This document shows, one piece after another, positions 8,453-17,392 of a stretch of DNA of 64,000 nt (position 1 is its first letter; the number at the start of each line of letters is the position of its first letter). Source of the DNA: Pelagibacteraceae bacterium AG-325-J13 (GTDB lineage Bacteria > Pseudomonadota > Alphaproteobacteria > Pelagibacterales > Pelagibacteraceae); contig QBYL01000002.1 of the NCBI GenBank assembly GCA_003282835.1, forward strand, positions 55,001 to 119,000, given 5' to 3'. A model generated the notes under the pieces. It did not search any database. It was given only the letters and a program-made list of their open reading frames with translations, and was not told the DNA's origin. The position numbers and the translations under genes are program-made.

Positions 8453-9610
8453 ATGAAAATTTGTTTTATAAGCGGTTCAAGAGCAGATTATGGGTTGTTA
8501 AGTCAACTTATGCTATTAGTAAAAAATGAAAAAAGTTTTAAATATCAATTAATTCTTACTGGATCACACTTATCAAAAAAACATGGATATACTTATAAAG
8601 AGGTATTAAAAGATGGATTTAAAATAAATCATTTAGTTGATTTGAATATCAATAAAGATCAACCAACAGACATATGCAATTATACAAGTTTAGCAATTAA
8701 AAAAATTTCATCAAAATTAGAACAATTAAAACCAAATTTGTTAGTTATTCTTGGGGACAGGTATGAAATTTTTGCTGCTTGCACTGCTGCATTTATTCAT
8801 CAAATCCCTATTTGCCATCTGCATGGAGGTGAACTCACAGCAGGCTCAATAGACGATTCTTTTAGACATTCTATAACTAAGATGTCAAATATACATTTAG
8901 TTTCAAACATAAAATATGCAAAAAGAGTTCAACAATTAGGTGAAAATCCAAAAAATATTTTTACAGTTGGAGGATTTGGTGTTGATATGATTCAAAAAAT
9001 TAAGATATTAAAAAAAGAGGAATTAGAAAAAAAACTAAAATTCAATTTTTTAAAAAAAAATTTGTTAGTAACTTATCATCCCGAAACGGCTGGGAATACT
9101 AATCCAAAAAAAGATTTTAATGAAATATTAATTTCACTTCGCCAATTTAAAGATATTAAATTTATATTTACAAAATCTAATGCAGATACAAATGGTCTTA
9201 TTATTAATAAGATGATAAATGATTTTGTAAAAAGAAATAACTCAAACTCTGTTGCATTTAAATCTATGGGGCAAATAAATTACCTATCTACATTAAAATA
9301 TGTCGATGGTGTTATAGGAAATTCTTCAAGTGGATTATTGGAGGCACCTTTCTTTAAAAAAATTACAATAAATGTAGGTAATAGACAAAAATATAGACTT
9401 AAATCCAAAAGTGTTATCGATACGTCACCTGATAGGGGACAAATTTCTAAGAATATCAAAAAAATTTATTTATCAAAATTTGAAAACTCATTGAAAAATT
9501 TACACAATCCGTACGGAAAAGGAGGGGCATCAAAAAAATCTTTTTCTATATTGAAAAAAATAAAAAATAAAAAAATTATTTTAGATAAAAAATTTGTTGA
9601 TCAAATTTAA
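8453..9610 (+). CDS. legG: UDP-GlcNAc-type hydrolysing 2-epimerase (NeuC/LegG)
   Basis: CFISGSRADYGLLSQLM, LGDRYEIFAACTAAF..IPICHLHGGELTAGSIDDSFRHSITKMS, GNSSSGLLEAP. Confidence 0.9.
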   Translation: MKICFISGSRADYGLLSQLMLLVKNEKSFKYQLILTGSHLSKKHGYTYKEVLKDGFKINHLVDLNINKDQPTDICNYTSLAIKKISSKLEQLKPNLLVILGDRYEIFAACTAAFIHQIPICHLHGGELTAGSIDDSFRHSITKMSNIHLVSNIKYAKRVQQLGENPKNIFTVGGFGVDMIQKIKILKKEELEKKLKFNFLKKNLLVTYHPETAGNTNPKKDFNEILISLRQFKDIKFIFTKSNADTNGLIINKMINDFVKRNNSNSVAFKSMGQINYLSTLKYVDGVIGNSSSGLLEAPFFKKITINVGNRQKYRLKSKSVIDTSPDRGQISKNIKKIYLSKFENSLKNLHNPYGKGGASKKSFSILKKIKNKKIILDKKFVDQI

Positions 9611-10582
9611 ATGAAAAAATTATTTATAACAGGCGCTACAGGATTTATTGGCTCTCACTTATGCGAAATGGGAGTCAAAAAAGGATATAAAGTAATTGGA
9701 TTTGATAGATACAATTCTAATAGTGACTATGGATGGTTAAAAAAAAGTAAATATTTAAACAAAATTGAATTAATTTTAGGAGATATTCGAGATTATGACT
9801 CAGTTTATAAATCAATGAAAAATTCTGATATAGTTTTTCATTTAGCAGCTTTAATTGGCATTCCTTATTCTTACGTTTCTCCATTAGCCTATATAAAAAC
9901 AAATACTGAAGGAACATATAATGTATTAGAAGCTGCAAGAAATTTAAAAATAAAAAATTTAGTCGTCACTTCTACAAGCGAAGTTTATGGTTCAGCAAAA
10001 TATTTACCTATAGATGAAAAACATCCGCTAAATGCTCAATCTCCTTATGCTGCATCAAAGGTAGCAGCAGACCAGTTATCATTAAGTTTTAATAAGTCTT
10101 ATAATCTTCCTGTAAAAATAATTCGCCCATTTAATACTTATGGTCCTAGACAATCAAATAGAGCTGTAATACCTAGAGTTATAAGTCAGTGTTTATTTAA
10201 TACTAACAAAATTAAACTTGGAAATATTAATCCTACTAGAGACTTCAATTTTGTTGAAGATGTATGTGATGCATATTTTAAGATAATGAATATTAAAAAA
10301 TTAAATGGAGAAATTATAAACGTTGGTAGTCAGCGCAGTATTTCAATACAAGACCTTGCTAAGAAAATCATGAAATATACAAATTCTAATTTAAAAATTG
10401 AGAAATTAAATAAAATAATAAGACCAAAAAAAAGTGAAGTAGATAATCTAAAATGCAATAATTCAAAAATAAGAAATTTAACATCATGGAAACCAAAAAC
10501 ATCTTTAAAAGACGGTTTAGAGCAAACTATTGATTGGATGGTTGAAAATGAATCAAACTTTGACAACAAATACCAAATTTAA
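9611..10582 (+). CDS. legB: NAD-dependent 4,6-dehydratase (LegB-like)
   Basis: FITGATGFIGSHLCE, HLAALIGIPYSYVSPLAYIKTNTEGTYNVLEAARN, SEVYGSA, YAASKVAADQL. Confidence 0.88.
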   Translation: MKKLFITGATGFIGSHLCEMGVKKGYKVIGFDRYNSNSDYGWLKKSKYLNKIELILGDIRDYDSVYKSMKNSDIVFHLAALIGIPYSYVSPLAYIKTNTEGTYNVLEAARNLKIKNLVVTSTSEVYGSAKYLPIDEKHPLNAQSPYAASKVAADQLSLSFNKSYNLPVKIIRPFNTYGPRQSNRAVIPRVISQCLFNTNKIKLGNINPTRDFNFVEDVCDAYFKIMNIKKLNGEIINVGSQRSISIQDLAKKIMKYTNSNLKIEKLNKIIRPKKSEVDNLKCNNSKIRNLTSWKPKTSLKDGLEQTIDWMVENESNFDNKYQI

Positions 10583-10585
10583 ATA

Positions 10586-11317
10586 ATGCGTATCATATGT
10601 ACAATTTGTGCTCGCGGTAACTCAAAAGGTGTAGTCAATAAAGCCTTAAAAAAAATTAATGGCGTTCCATTGATAGGAATTACAGTACAACAAGCTAAAT
10701 TAACTAAAGTTTTTGATGAAATCATAGTATCCACTGACTCAAAGAAAATTCAAAAAACCGCTATAAAGTATGGTGCTAAGTCATGGTTTTTGAGACCAAA
10801 ATATTTGTCTAATGATTATGCATCAAAAATTTTAGCAATAAGAGACGCTTTTATAAGATCAGAAGAAAAATTTCAAAAAACTTTTGATTTATGTGTTGAT
10901 CTGGACATAACATCTCCTTTAAGAAAAATAAGTGATATCAAAAATTCGATAAGACTATTTAATAAAAAAAATTTTGAAAATTTATTCACTGTATGTGAAG
11001 CAAGACGAAATCCTTATTTTAATATGATAGAAATTTCAAATAAAAACAAAGTATCAATAATTAAAAAGCTTAAAAATAAGAAAAGAAATGTACTTTCAGC
11101 TTCATCAAAAAAATGGAGTTCATTTAATAGAAGACAAAGTTGCCCTAAAGTATTTGATTTAAATGCATCAATTTATATTTGGAAAAGATCAAAAATATTG
11201 AATTCTAATGAACTGATTTCAAAAAACACAGGTGTATATATAATGCCACAAAATAGATCAATTGACATTGATAGCTATTTTGATTTGTTTTTAGTAAAAC
11301 AAATATTAAAGAGATGA
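10586..11317 (+). CDS. legF: CMP-nonulosonic acid cytidylyltransferase (NeuA/LegF)
   Basis: IICTICARGNSKGVVNKALKKINGVPLIGITVQQA...STDSKKIQKTA...D.TSPLRKISDI. Confidence 0.88.
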   Translation: MRIICTICARGNSKGVVNKALKKINGVPLIGITVQQAKLTKVFDEIIVSTDSKKIQKTAIKYGAKSWFLRPKYLSNDYASKILAIRDAFIRSEEKFQKTFDLCVDLDITSPLRKISDIKNSIRLFNKKNFENLFTVCEARRNPYFNMIEISNKNKVSIIKKLKNKKRNVLSASSKKWSSFNRRQSCPKVFDLNASIYIWKRSKILNSNELISKNTGVYIMPQNRSIDIDSYFDLFLVKQILKR

Positions 11318-12090
11318 AAAAACAATTCTTAAATTTATCTGAAAAAAAAGCGTTTGTTCTTGGCGGGTCTGGATTAATCGGTTCGGTAGTAGTTCGTAAA
11401 TTAAATTATTTAGGTTGTAAAGTAATAAATTTAGATATTAAAAAACCGATTCTTAACATAAAAAACTTTTATAAATTTGATTTTACGCAAAAAGATATTT
11501 CTAAATCTTACAAAAAACTTGTTTATAGATTTGGTCTGCCTGATGTTTTTATAAACTGCTCGTATCCTAAAACAAAAGATTGGGTAAAAAATAGCTTTAC
11601 AAATATTAAAATTTCATCCCTAAAAAAAAATATTGAAAGTCAATTAGTGTCCAGTAGCTTTTTAATTAGAGAAGTTGCCGAAGCAAATAAAAGTAAAAAG
11701 AAAAAATGTAGTATTGTGATGTTAGGGTCCATTTATGGTTTAGTAGGGCAAGATCCAAATATTTACAAAGGAACTAACATTACTGAAAATATGTCATATT
11801 CAATTATTAAAGGCGGCATAACTAATTTAACAAGACAAATGGGGTCTTATTACTCCAGATATGGAATTAGAGTAAATAATGTCTGTCCAGGTGGCGTCTT
11901 TGACAGCAGTATAAGTAAAAAAAATAAAAAATATACTCGTCTAGTTAAAAACTATTCAAAAAGAGCACCTATGAATAGAATGGCAAGTCCTGACGAAATA
12001 GCTGATCCTATAATTTTTTTGGCTTCAGACCAATCATCCTATATATCTGGTTCGTCATTGATAGTAGATGGTGGGTGGACTTCAATATAA
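11314..12090 (+). CDS. SDR oxidoreductase (PtmA-like)
   Basis: VLGGSGLIGSVVVRKL, MLGSIYGLVGQD, YSIIKGGITNLTRQ, FLASDQSSYISGSSLIVDGGWTSI. Confidence 0.82.
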   Translation: MKKQFLNLSEKKAFVLGGSGLIGSVVVRKLNYLGCKVINLDIKKPILNIKNFYKFDFTQKDISKSYKKLVYRFGLPDVFINCSYPKTKDWVKNSFTNIKISSLKKNIESQLVSSSFLIREVAEANKSKKKKCSIVMLGSIYGLVGQDPNIYKGTNITENMSYSIIKGGITNLTRQMGSYYSRYGIRVNNVCPGGVFDSSISKKNKKYTRLVKNYSKRAPMNRMASPDEIADPIIFLASDQSSYISGSSLIVDGGWTSI

Positions 12091-12995
12091 CATTCATGAA
12101 AGTTGTAATCATCGGGTACGGTTCTATTGGAAGGAAGCATGCAAAAATCCTTTCACGAAATTTTAAAAATATTGAAATTTATATTTATACGAAACAAATT
12201 ATAAAAAATTTTAATTATTTCAAAGATATAAATGAAATTAAAACTATTAACCCTCAATACATTGTAATAGCAAGTGAAACTCATAAACATTATAAGCAAT
12301 TAAAATTTTTAGAGAAAAGTTTTAAAAAAATCAAAATATTGATTGAGAAGCCACTTTTTCATAAATTTTTTAATTTTTCAGTTAAAAATAACGAGGTATA
12401 TACTGCTTATAATTTAAGATTTCATCCTTTGGTTATTAAATTAAAAAAATTTCTGAAAAACAAAGATATTTATGATGTTAACTTAATTACAAATTCATAT
12501 TTACCTAATTGGAGAAAAAATATTTCCTTTAAAAAAAATTATGCAGGTTTCAAATCAAAAGGAGGAGGAATAATTTTAGATTTAAGTCATGAACTAGATT
12601 TTCTTCACTCAATATTTAAGAATTTAAATTTAAAATATGTAGATTTCAATAAGAAATCAAATTTGACACATAACACCGAAGATAATTTAAAGTTATACGC
12701 GCGTTCCAACAAAACTCATATTTCTGTAGATCTTAAATATTATTCTAAAAATGAAATTAGAATTTTTCTCATTGATGGAAAAAATTTTTCAGTCTTATTA
12801 GATCTCAAAAATAATGTGCTCAAAATTCAAGAAAAAAGAAGAAAATTTTTAATAAAAAAAACTTTTTCCCAAGAAAAAACTTTATTGGAAATGCATAAAG
12901 CTCTAATCAATAATAAAAATAAAAAATTTTTATGTTCTTTTAATCAAGGCAAAGAAGTTTTAAAAGCAATAGAAAAGATAAAAAAATTTAAATAA
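12075..12995 (+). CDS. Gfo/Idh/MocA-family oxidoreductase (true start probably ATG at 12096)
   Basis: MKVVIIGYGSIGRKHAKIL, ASETHKHYKQL, LIEKPLFHKF, GGGIILDLSHELDFL. Confidence 0.85.
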   Translation: MDFNITFMKVVIIGYGSIGRKHAKILSRNFKNIEIYIYTKQIIKNFNYFKDINEIKTINPQYIVIASETHKHYKQLKFLEKSFKKIKILIEKPLFHKFFNFSVKNNEVYTAYNLRFHPLVIKLKKFLKNKDIYDVNLITNSYLPNWRKNISFKKNYAGFKSKGGGIILDLSHELDFLHSIFKNLNLKYVDFNKKSNLTHNTEDNLKLYARSNKTHISVDLKYYSKNEIRIFLIDGKNFSVLLDLKNNVLKIQEKRRKFLIKKTFSQEKTLLEMHKALINNKNKKFLCSFNQGKEVLKAIEKIKKFK

Positions 12996-14200
12996 TGTTT
13001 ATCTTAATTACACCATACAAATTTACGCAATTTAGTTATATAAATTATGAATTAGATATTTTTAAAAAAAAATTAAAAGAAAAGTTTGAAATTCATGATT
13101 TAAGCAACATTATTAATCCTTCTTGGAATCATGCTTTCAAATTAAAACGACATCATAAAGCAAAAACTTTTCTATCAATAAATCAATGGGAAAGATATTT
13201 TTTAAGTTTAAAAAAAAAAGACAACAATATTGTTGTAATGAATGAACTTGATTTAAATTCTATTTCATCTTTAATTATACAATTTAAGTTAAGCAAGTAT
13301 TGCAATAACATAATACAATTCAAAGCACCAGGTATCCCAAATCGCACAATTGAAACAAAAACCCTTACAAATTTTGACAATTTCGGTAAAAAAATCTTTA
13401 AAATATTAAATATAAAAATTTCATTATTCTATCTCAAAAAAAAATTTTTAAATATTTGTTTCAAACTAATTAAATTTAAAAACGTATATGTTATTTGTTG
13501 TGGTAATAAAAAAAACTATACTTTAAATTTAAATGCTAAAAAGGTAGTTCTTATAAATTTTCATTTTCGCGACTATTCTCGATTATTGTTTTATAACATA
13601 AAGAAAAAAAAAAATAAAAAATCTAATATAATTTTCTTAGATACACCTGGACCATATTTTACTGATGACTTTGATTTATTTCAAAAAAAGACAAATTATA
13701 GAATAGAAAAATGGTACGAAGATTTAAATAATTTTCTTTTGAAGGTAGAAAAGAAATTTTCCTCTAAAGTGGTAATAGTTCCTCACCCTAAAGTAAAAAA
13801 TTCTCATAATCCCTACTATAATAAGAAATTCAATATTTGTAGAGATATGAATGCTGTACATAAATTAATTCCAAATTCAAAACTTGTAATCTCAATTAAT
13901 GGAAGTACTGCCATAGGGATAGCTATAGCCACAAAAAAACCTATTGTTTTAATATATAATGACCAACAAAAAAAATTTAATAATGAATTATTTAATGATT
14001 TAAATTTTATATCACAAAAATGCGGCTCAAAATTAATAAATATAAATAATTATGATATTAATAAACTTTATAATAAGGTTGATGAGAGTATATACAGAAA
14101 ATATTTTTATGACTATATTTCAACAAAAAAAATTTCAAAAAAAAGGAATTATCAAATATTGAATAATTTGATACATAAAATTAAAAATGATAAAAAATAG
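12995..14200 (+). CDS. Putative GT-B-like glycosyltransferase / capsule-type protein
   Basis: VVIVPHPKVKNSHNPYYN...NAVHKLIPNSKLVISINGSTAIGIAIATKKPIVLIYND: donor-site-like motif seen in capsule/sialyl-type transferases; position next to legF. Confidence 0.5.
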   Translation: MFILITPYKFTQFSYINYELDIFKKKLKEKFEIHDLSNIINPSWNHAFKLKRHHKAKTFLSINQWERYFLSLKKKDNNIVVMNELDLNSISSLIIQFKLSKYCNNIIQFKAPGIPNRTIETKTLTNFDNFGKKIFKILNIKISLFYLKKKFLNICFKLIKFKNVYVICCGNKKNYTLNLNAKKVVLINFHFRDYSRLLFYNIKKKKNKKSNIIFLDTPGPYFTDDFDLFQKKTNYRIEKWYEDLNNFLLKVEKKFSSKVVIVPHPKVKNSHNPYYNKKFNICRDMNAVHKLIPNSKLVISINGSTAIGIAIATKKPIVLIYNDQQKKFNNELFNDLNFISQKCGSKLININNYDINKLYNKVDESIYRKYFYDYISTKKISKKRNYQILNNLIHKIKNDKK

Positions 14201-15701
14201 AAATAGTTTTATATCCCTTAAAGAAGGGTTCAAAAGTGTCCAAAAAAAATCTCACTATGTAGCATCTGGAATATTTCCAATTATTATTACCCCTAAAAAT
14301 GATTTAAACTTAGTATTTTTTAATTATTGGAACAACAAAAATAAGATCTCAACTGAAAACGTAAAATGTTTTATAAAAATTTATGATACATACGGAAATT
14401 TACTTTGCCATTTTGAAAGTAAAATTTCAAAATTTCACAATCAACACTCAATTAAGGATATCTTAAAAAAAAATAATTTAAAGATTAATAAAATAATTGG
14501 GACTGTAAATGTTGAAATTGTATCTCTAGAAAAACTTGGTTATCCTTTTCCAGCAATTACAGGCATATACAATTCTGGAAATATTTACAGCTCAGTTCAT
14601 AGTGCCGGCAGAATTAAGAATAATTCTGAACCTCACGATGTTATGTATACCGAAGAAACAAATTGGACATGTAAGTTTGACAATTCTATTACACCTTTTT
14701 TTCATTATTTTGTAGGAAATCAAAAGCCTAAATTAAATTACATTACAGTAAAAGTTCTTTCAAAAAATAAAAAAATTAAGAAAAGCAAGAAAATTTTAAT
14801 TAACGATATAAATATATTCGGATCTAAAATATTTTATATTAAAGATATATTTAAAAATTCAAGTTTTTCAAATTCAGATTTTATTTCCATAGAAGTTGAA
14901 CATAACTCTGTCTTTCCTAGATTGATTGTAGGTAATCACCATGCTAGTAAAAATTTTTTTGAGGTTACACATTCTTTTCCAAAGATAACAAAAAAAGATC
15001 ATTGCCCCTCAAATGGAAGCAATTATTTTCAGTCAAAAATGTTAGGATATACAAATAAAGATCTAAACTTAAAACTAAAAATATTTCCAACTTCTTGTAA
15101 AGGAAATTTTACTGGAGAAACATTTGTAAAAAAATTTGGAGAAAAAAAATTAAATAAAACTAAACAAGAAATATATTTTTCTCAAAAAAAATTAGAGAGC
15201 GAAAATGTGATCAGACTTGACAATGATGAGGAAATAAAAAGTATTAAACTTAAAGGTAACAAAATTCCTTCAAGATTGAATACGTCTTTCATTTACAATG
15301 TAAGAGGTTGTAAAACAAAATATTCTGTTGATATAGCTAGTGGAGCTCACTCAAGTATTTTTCCAAAAAAAATTACGCACTGGGGTCATGGATATTGTGC
15401 AGAGGGATTTAATTCAATTATAATGATTGCAAATGATAATTTCGAACATTCATATAATGAGACATTTAAAGGAATTTTAAACGTTTATTCAAACGATTTA
15501 AAAACAAAAATACCAGTAGTTATACAACCAGGTTCTTTACTTACTATAGATATTTCTAAACACAAAAAATTTACGAAACTAAAAAAAAGAAAACTTAGTT
15601 TTTTTAGTTGGTTCCTGAAATTGGAAAAACCAGGATGTGAATGTTTTTGGTTAAGTTATCGAAAAAAGGATGGCTCCATATTTGGAGACCATAGTTTTTA
15701 G
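14187..15701 (+). CDS. Uncharacterised 504-aa protein with apparent three-fold internal repeat
   Basis: Long ORF overlapping its neighbour by 14 nt; recurring segment ending in [IL]xxG/Y...[GS]xNxY/F..xHS (PAITGIYNSGNIYSSVHS; PRLIVGNHHASKNFFEVTHS; ECFWLSYRKKDGSIFGDHS). Confidence 0.7.
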   Translation: MIKNRNSFISLKEGFKSVQKKSHYVASGIFPIIITPKNDLNLVFFNYWNNKNKISTENVKCFIKIYDTYGNLLCHFESKISKFHNQHSIKDILKKNNLKINKIIGTVNVEIVSLEKLGYPFPAITGIYNSGNIYSSVHSAGRIKNNSEPHDVMYTEETNWTCKFDNSITPFFHYFVGNQKPKLNYITVKVLSKNKKIKKSKKILINDINIFGSKIFYIKDIFKNSSFSNSDFISIEVEHNSVFPRLIVGNHHASKNFFEVTHSFPKITKKDHCPSNGSNYFQSKMLGYTNKDLNLKLKIFPTSCKGNFTGETFVKKFGEKKLNKTKQEIYFSQKKLESENVIRLDNDEEIKSIKLKGNKIPSRLNTSFIYNVRGCKTKYSVDIASGAHSSIFPKKITHWGHGYCAEGFNSIIMIANDNFEHSYNETFKGILNVYSNDLKTKIPVVIQPGSLLTIDISKHKKFTKLKKRKLSFFSWFLKLEKPGCECFWLSYRKKDGSIFGDHSF

Positions 15702-15729
15702 ATTTTTCTCTATTAAAATTAGGCCTTAG

Positions 15730-16653
15730 ATGAAAAAAAAAAAATCAGTTTTAATAATTGGTGGTACTGGGTTTTTAGGCTTCCATATTGCTAAATTTTT
15801 ACTTAAAAAAAATTTTAATGTTATCAGTATTTCCCTCAACAAACCAAAAAAAAAAAGATTTTTAAAAACATTAATATACTTAACTTGCGATATTGGAAAA
15901 TATTCTTCTTTACAAAAAAAACTAAAATACTCTGTTGATTATGTAATAAACTGTGGAGGTTATGTAAATCATTATAACGATAAACAAAATTTTAATACTC
16001 ACTTTAAGGGTACTAAAAATTTAATCAAAGTTCTTAAAAAAGAAAAATTAAATAAATTTATACATATAGGAAGTTCTCTTGAATATGGTAAAATAAATTC
16101 TCCAAATCTAGAAACAAATAAATGTATTCCAAAAATGTCTTACGGATTAAATAAATTAAAGGCATCAAAATATTTATTGAATGAATTTAAAAAAAACAAT
16201 TTTCCTGTTGTAATTTTAAGACTTTACCAACTATATGGAACCCATCAGGACAATAATAGATTTATACCATTTGTAATTTCGTCATGTTTAAAAGGAAAAA
16301 TTTTTCCTTGCTCAAATGGTAAACAAAAAAGAGACTTTCTTTACGTAAATGATGCGGTTAAGGCAATTTATAAATCCATGGTAGCCAAAAATACTGATGG
16401 AAAATTAATTAATCTAGGTTTTGGTAAAGCTATTCAAATTAAAAAGATAATACAAAAGATTAGATCCAAAGTAAAAAAAGGAGAACCTAAGTTTGGTGTG
16501 ATAAAAATGAGGAAAGAAGAACAGGATATTATCTATCCCAATATAAAATTGGCAAATAAAATTTTGAAATGGAAACCAGTTACAAATTTAGAAGTTGGCT
16601 TAACAAAAACTATAAATTTTTATAAAAATTTTAAAGAAGAAAATAATTTATGA
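15730..16653 (+). CDS. NAD-dependent epimerase/dehydratase (nucleotide-sugar reductase-like)
   Basis: LIIGGTGFLGFHIAKFLL, IHIGSSLEYGKI, SYGLNKLKASKYL, KRDFLYVNDAVKAI. Confidence 0.85.
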   Translation: MKKKKSVLIIGGTGFLGFHIAKFLLKKNFNVISISLNKPKKKRFLKTLIYLTCDIGKYSSLQKKLKYSVDYVINCGGYVNHYNDKQNFNTHFKGTKNLIKVLKKEKLNKFIHIGSSLEYGKINSPNLETNKCIPKMSYGLNKLKASKYLLNEFKKNNFPVVILRLYQLYGTHQDNNRFIPFVISSCLKGKIFPCSNGKQKRDFLYVNDAVKAIYKSMVAKNTDGKLINLGFGKAIQIKKIIQKIRSKVKKGEPKFGVIKMRKEEQDIIYPNIKLANKILKWKPVTNLEVGLTKTINFYKNFKEENNL

Positions 16654-17381
16654 AAGTCATAATTTTAGCTGGTGGTCAAGGCACGAGATTAGCTGAGCAT
16701 ACAAAGACAATACCAAAACCAATGGTAAAAATTGGAAATTACCCAATTATAATTCATATTATTAATCATTATTTAAAATATGACTTTAATGAGTTTTTTA
16801 TTGCCGCTGGGTACAAAAGTTACGTAATCAAGAGATATTTCAAAAATTTTAAAAAAGTTAATGAACCATTTTTTCATAAAATTTTCGGAAAAGAATGTTC
16901 AATTACAATTGCTGATACTGGACTGAAAACATTGACAGGGGGAAGATTAAAAAGAATGAAAAAATTTATCAAAGAAAAAGAGGATTTCATGTTTACTTAC
17001 GGAGATGGTATCTCTAACATTAATTTAAATAAACTTTTAAGATTTCATAAAAATTCGAAAAAACTGTCAACAATTACCGCAGTCCATCCACCAGCAAGAT
17101 TTGGTGAATTAATTTTAAAAAATGATTCAGTCAAAACGTTTAAGGAAAAACCACAAACAATATCTGGCTGGATAAATGGTGGTTTTTTTGTAACAAGTTA
17201 CAAAATTTTTGACTTCATAAACGGTGATAAAGAAATTCTAGAAAAAAAACCTTTAGAAAAATTAACACAGAAAAATCAATTAGCTGCATATAAGCATAAG
17301 GGTTTTTGGAAATGTATGGATACGGTAAGAGATAGAGATGTCTTAAAAGATATTTATAAAAAAAACAAATTTAAATTTTAG
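16650..17381 (+). CDS. rfbF: Glucose-1-phosphate cytidylyltransferase
   Basis: MKVIILAGGQGTRLAEHTKTIPKPMVKIGNYPIIIHI..., FMFTYGDGISNINLNKLLRFHK, HPPARFGEL, GWINGGFFV, WKCMDTVRDRD. Confidence 0.92.
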   Translation: MKVIILAGGQGTRLAEHTKTIPKPMVKIGNYPIIIHIINHYLKYDFNEFFIAAGYKSYVIKRYFKNFKKVNEPFFHKIFGKECSITIADTGLKTLTGGRLKRMKKFIKEKEDFMFTYGDGISNINLNKLLRFHKNSKKLSTITAVHPPARFGELILKNDSVKTFKEKPQTISGWINGGFFVTSYKIFDFINGDKEILEKKPLEKLTQKNQLAAYKHKGFWKCMDTVRDRDVLKDIYKKNKFKF

Positions 17382-17392
17382 AAAGATTACAT

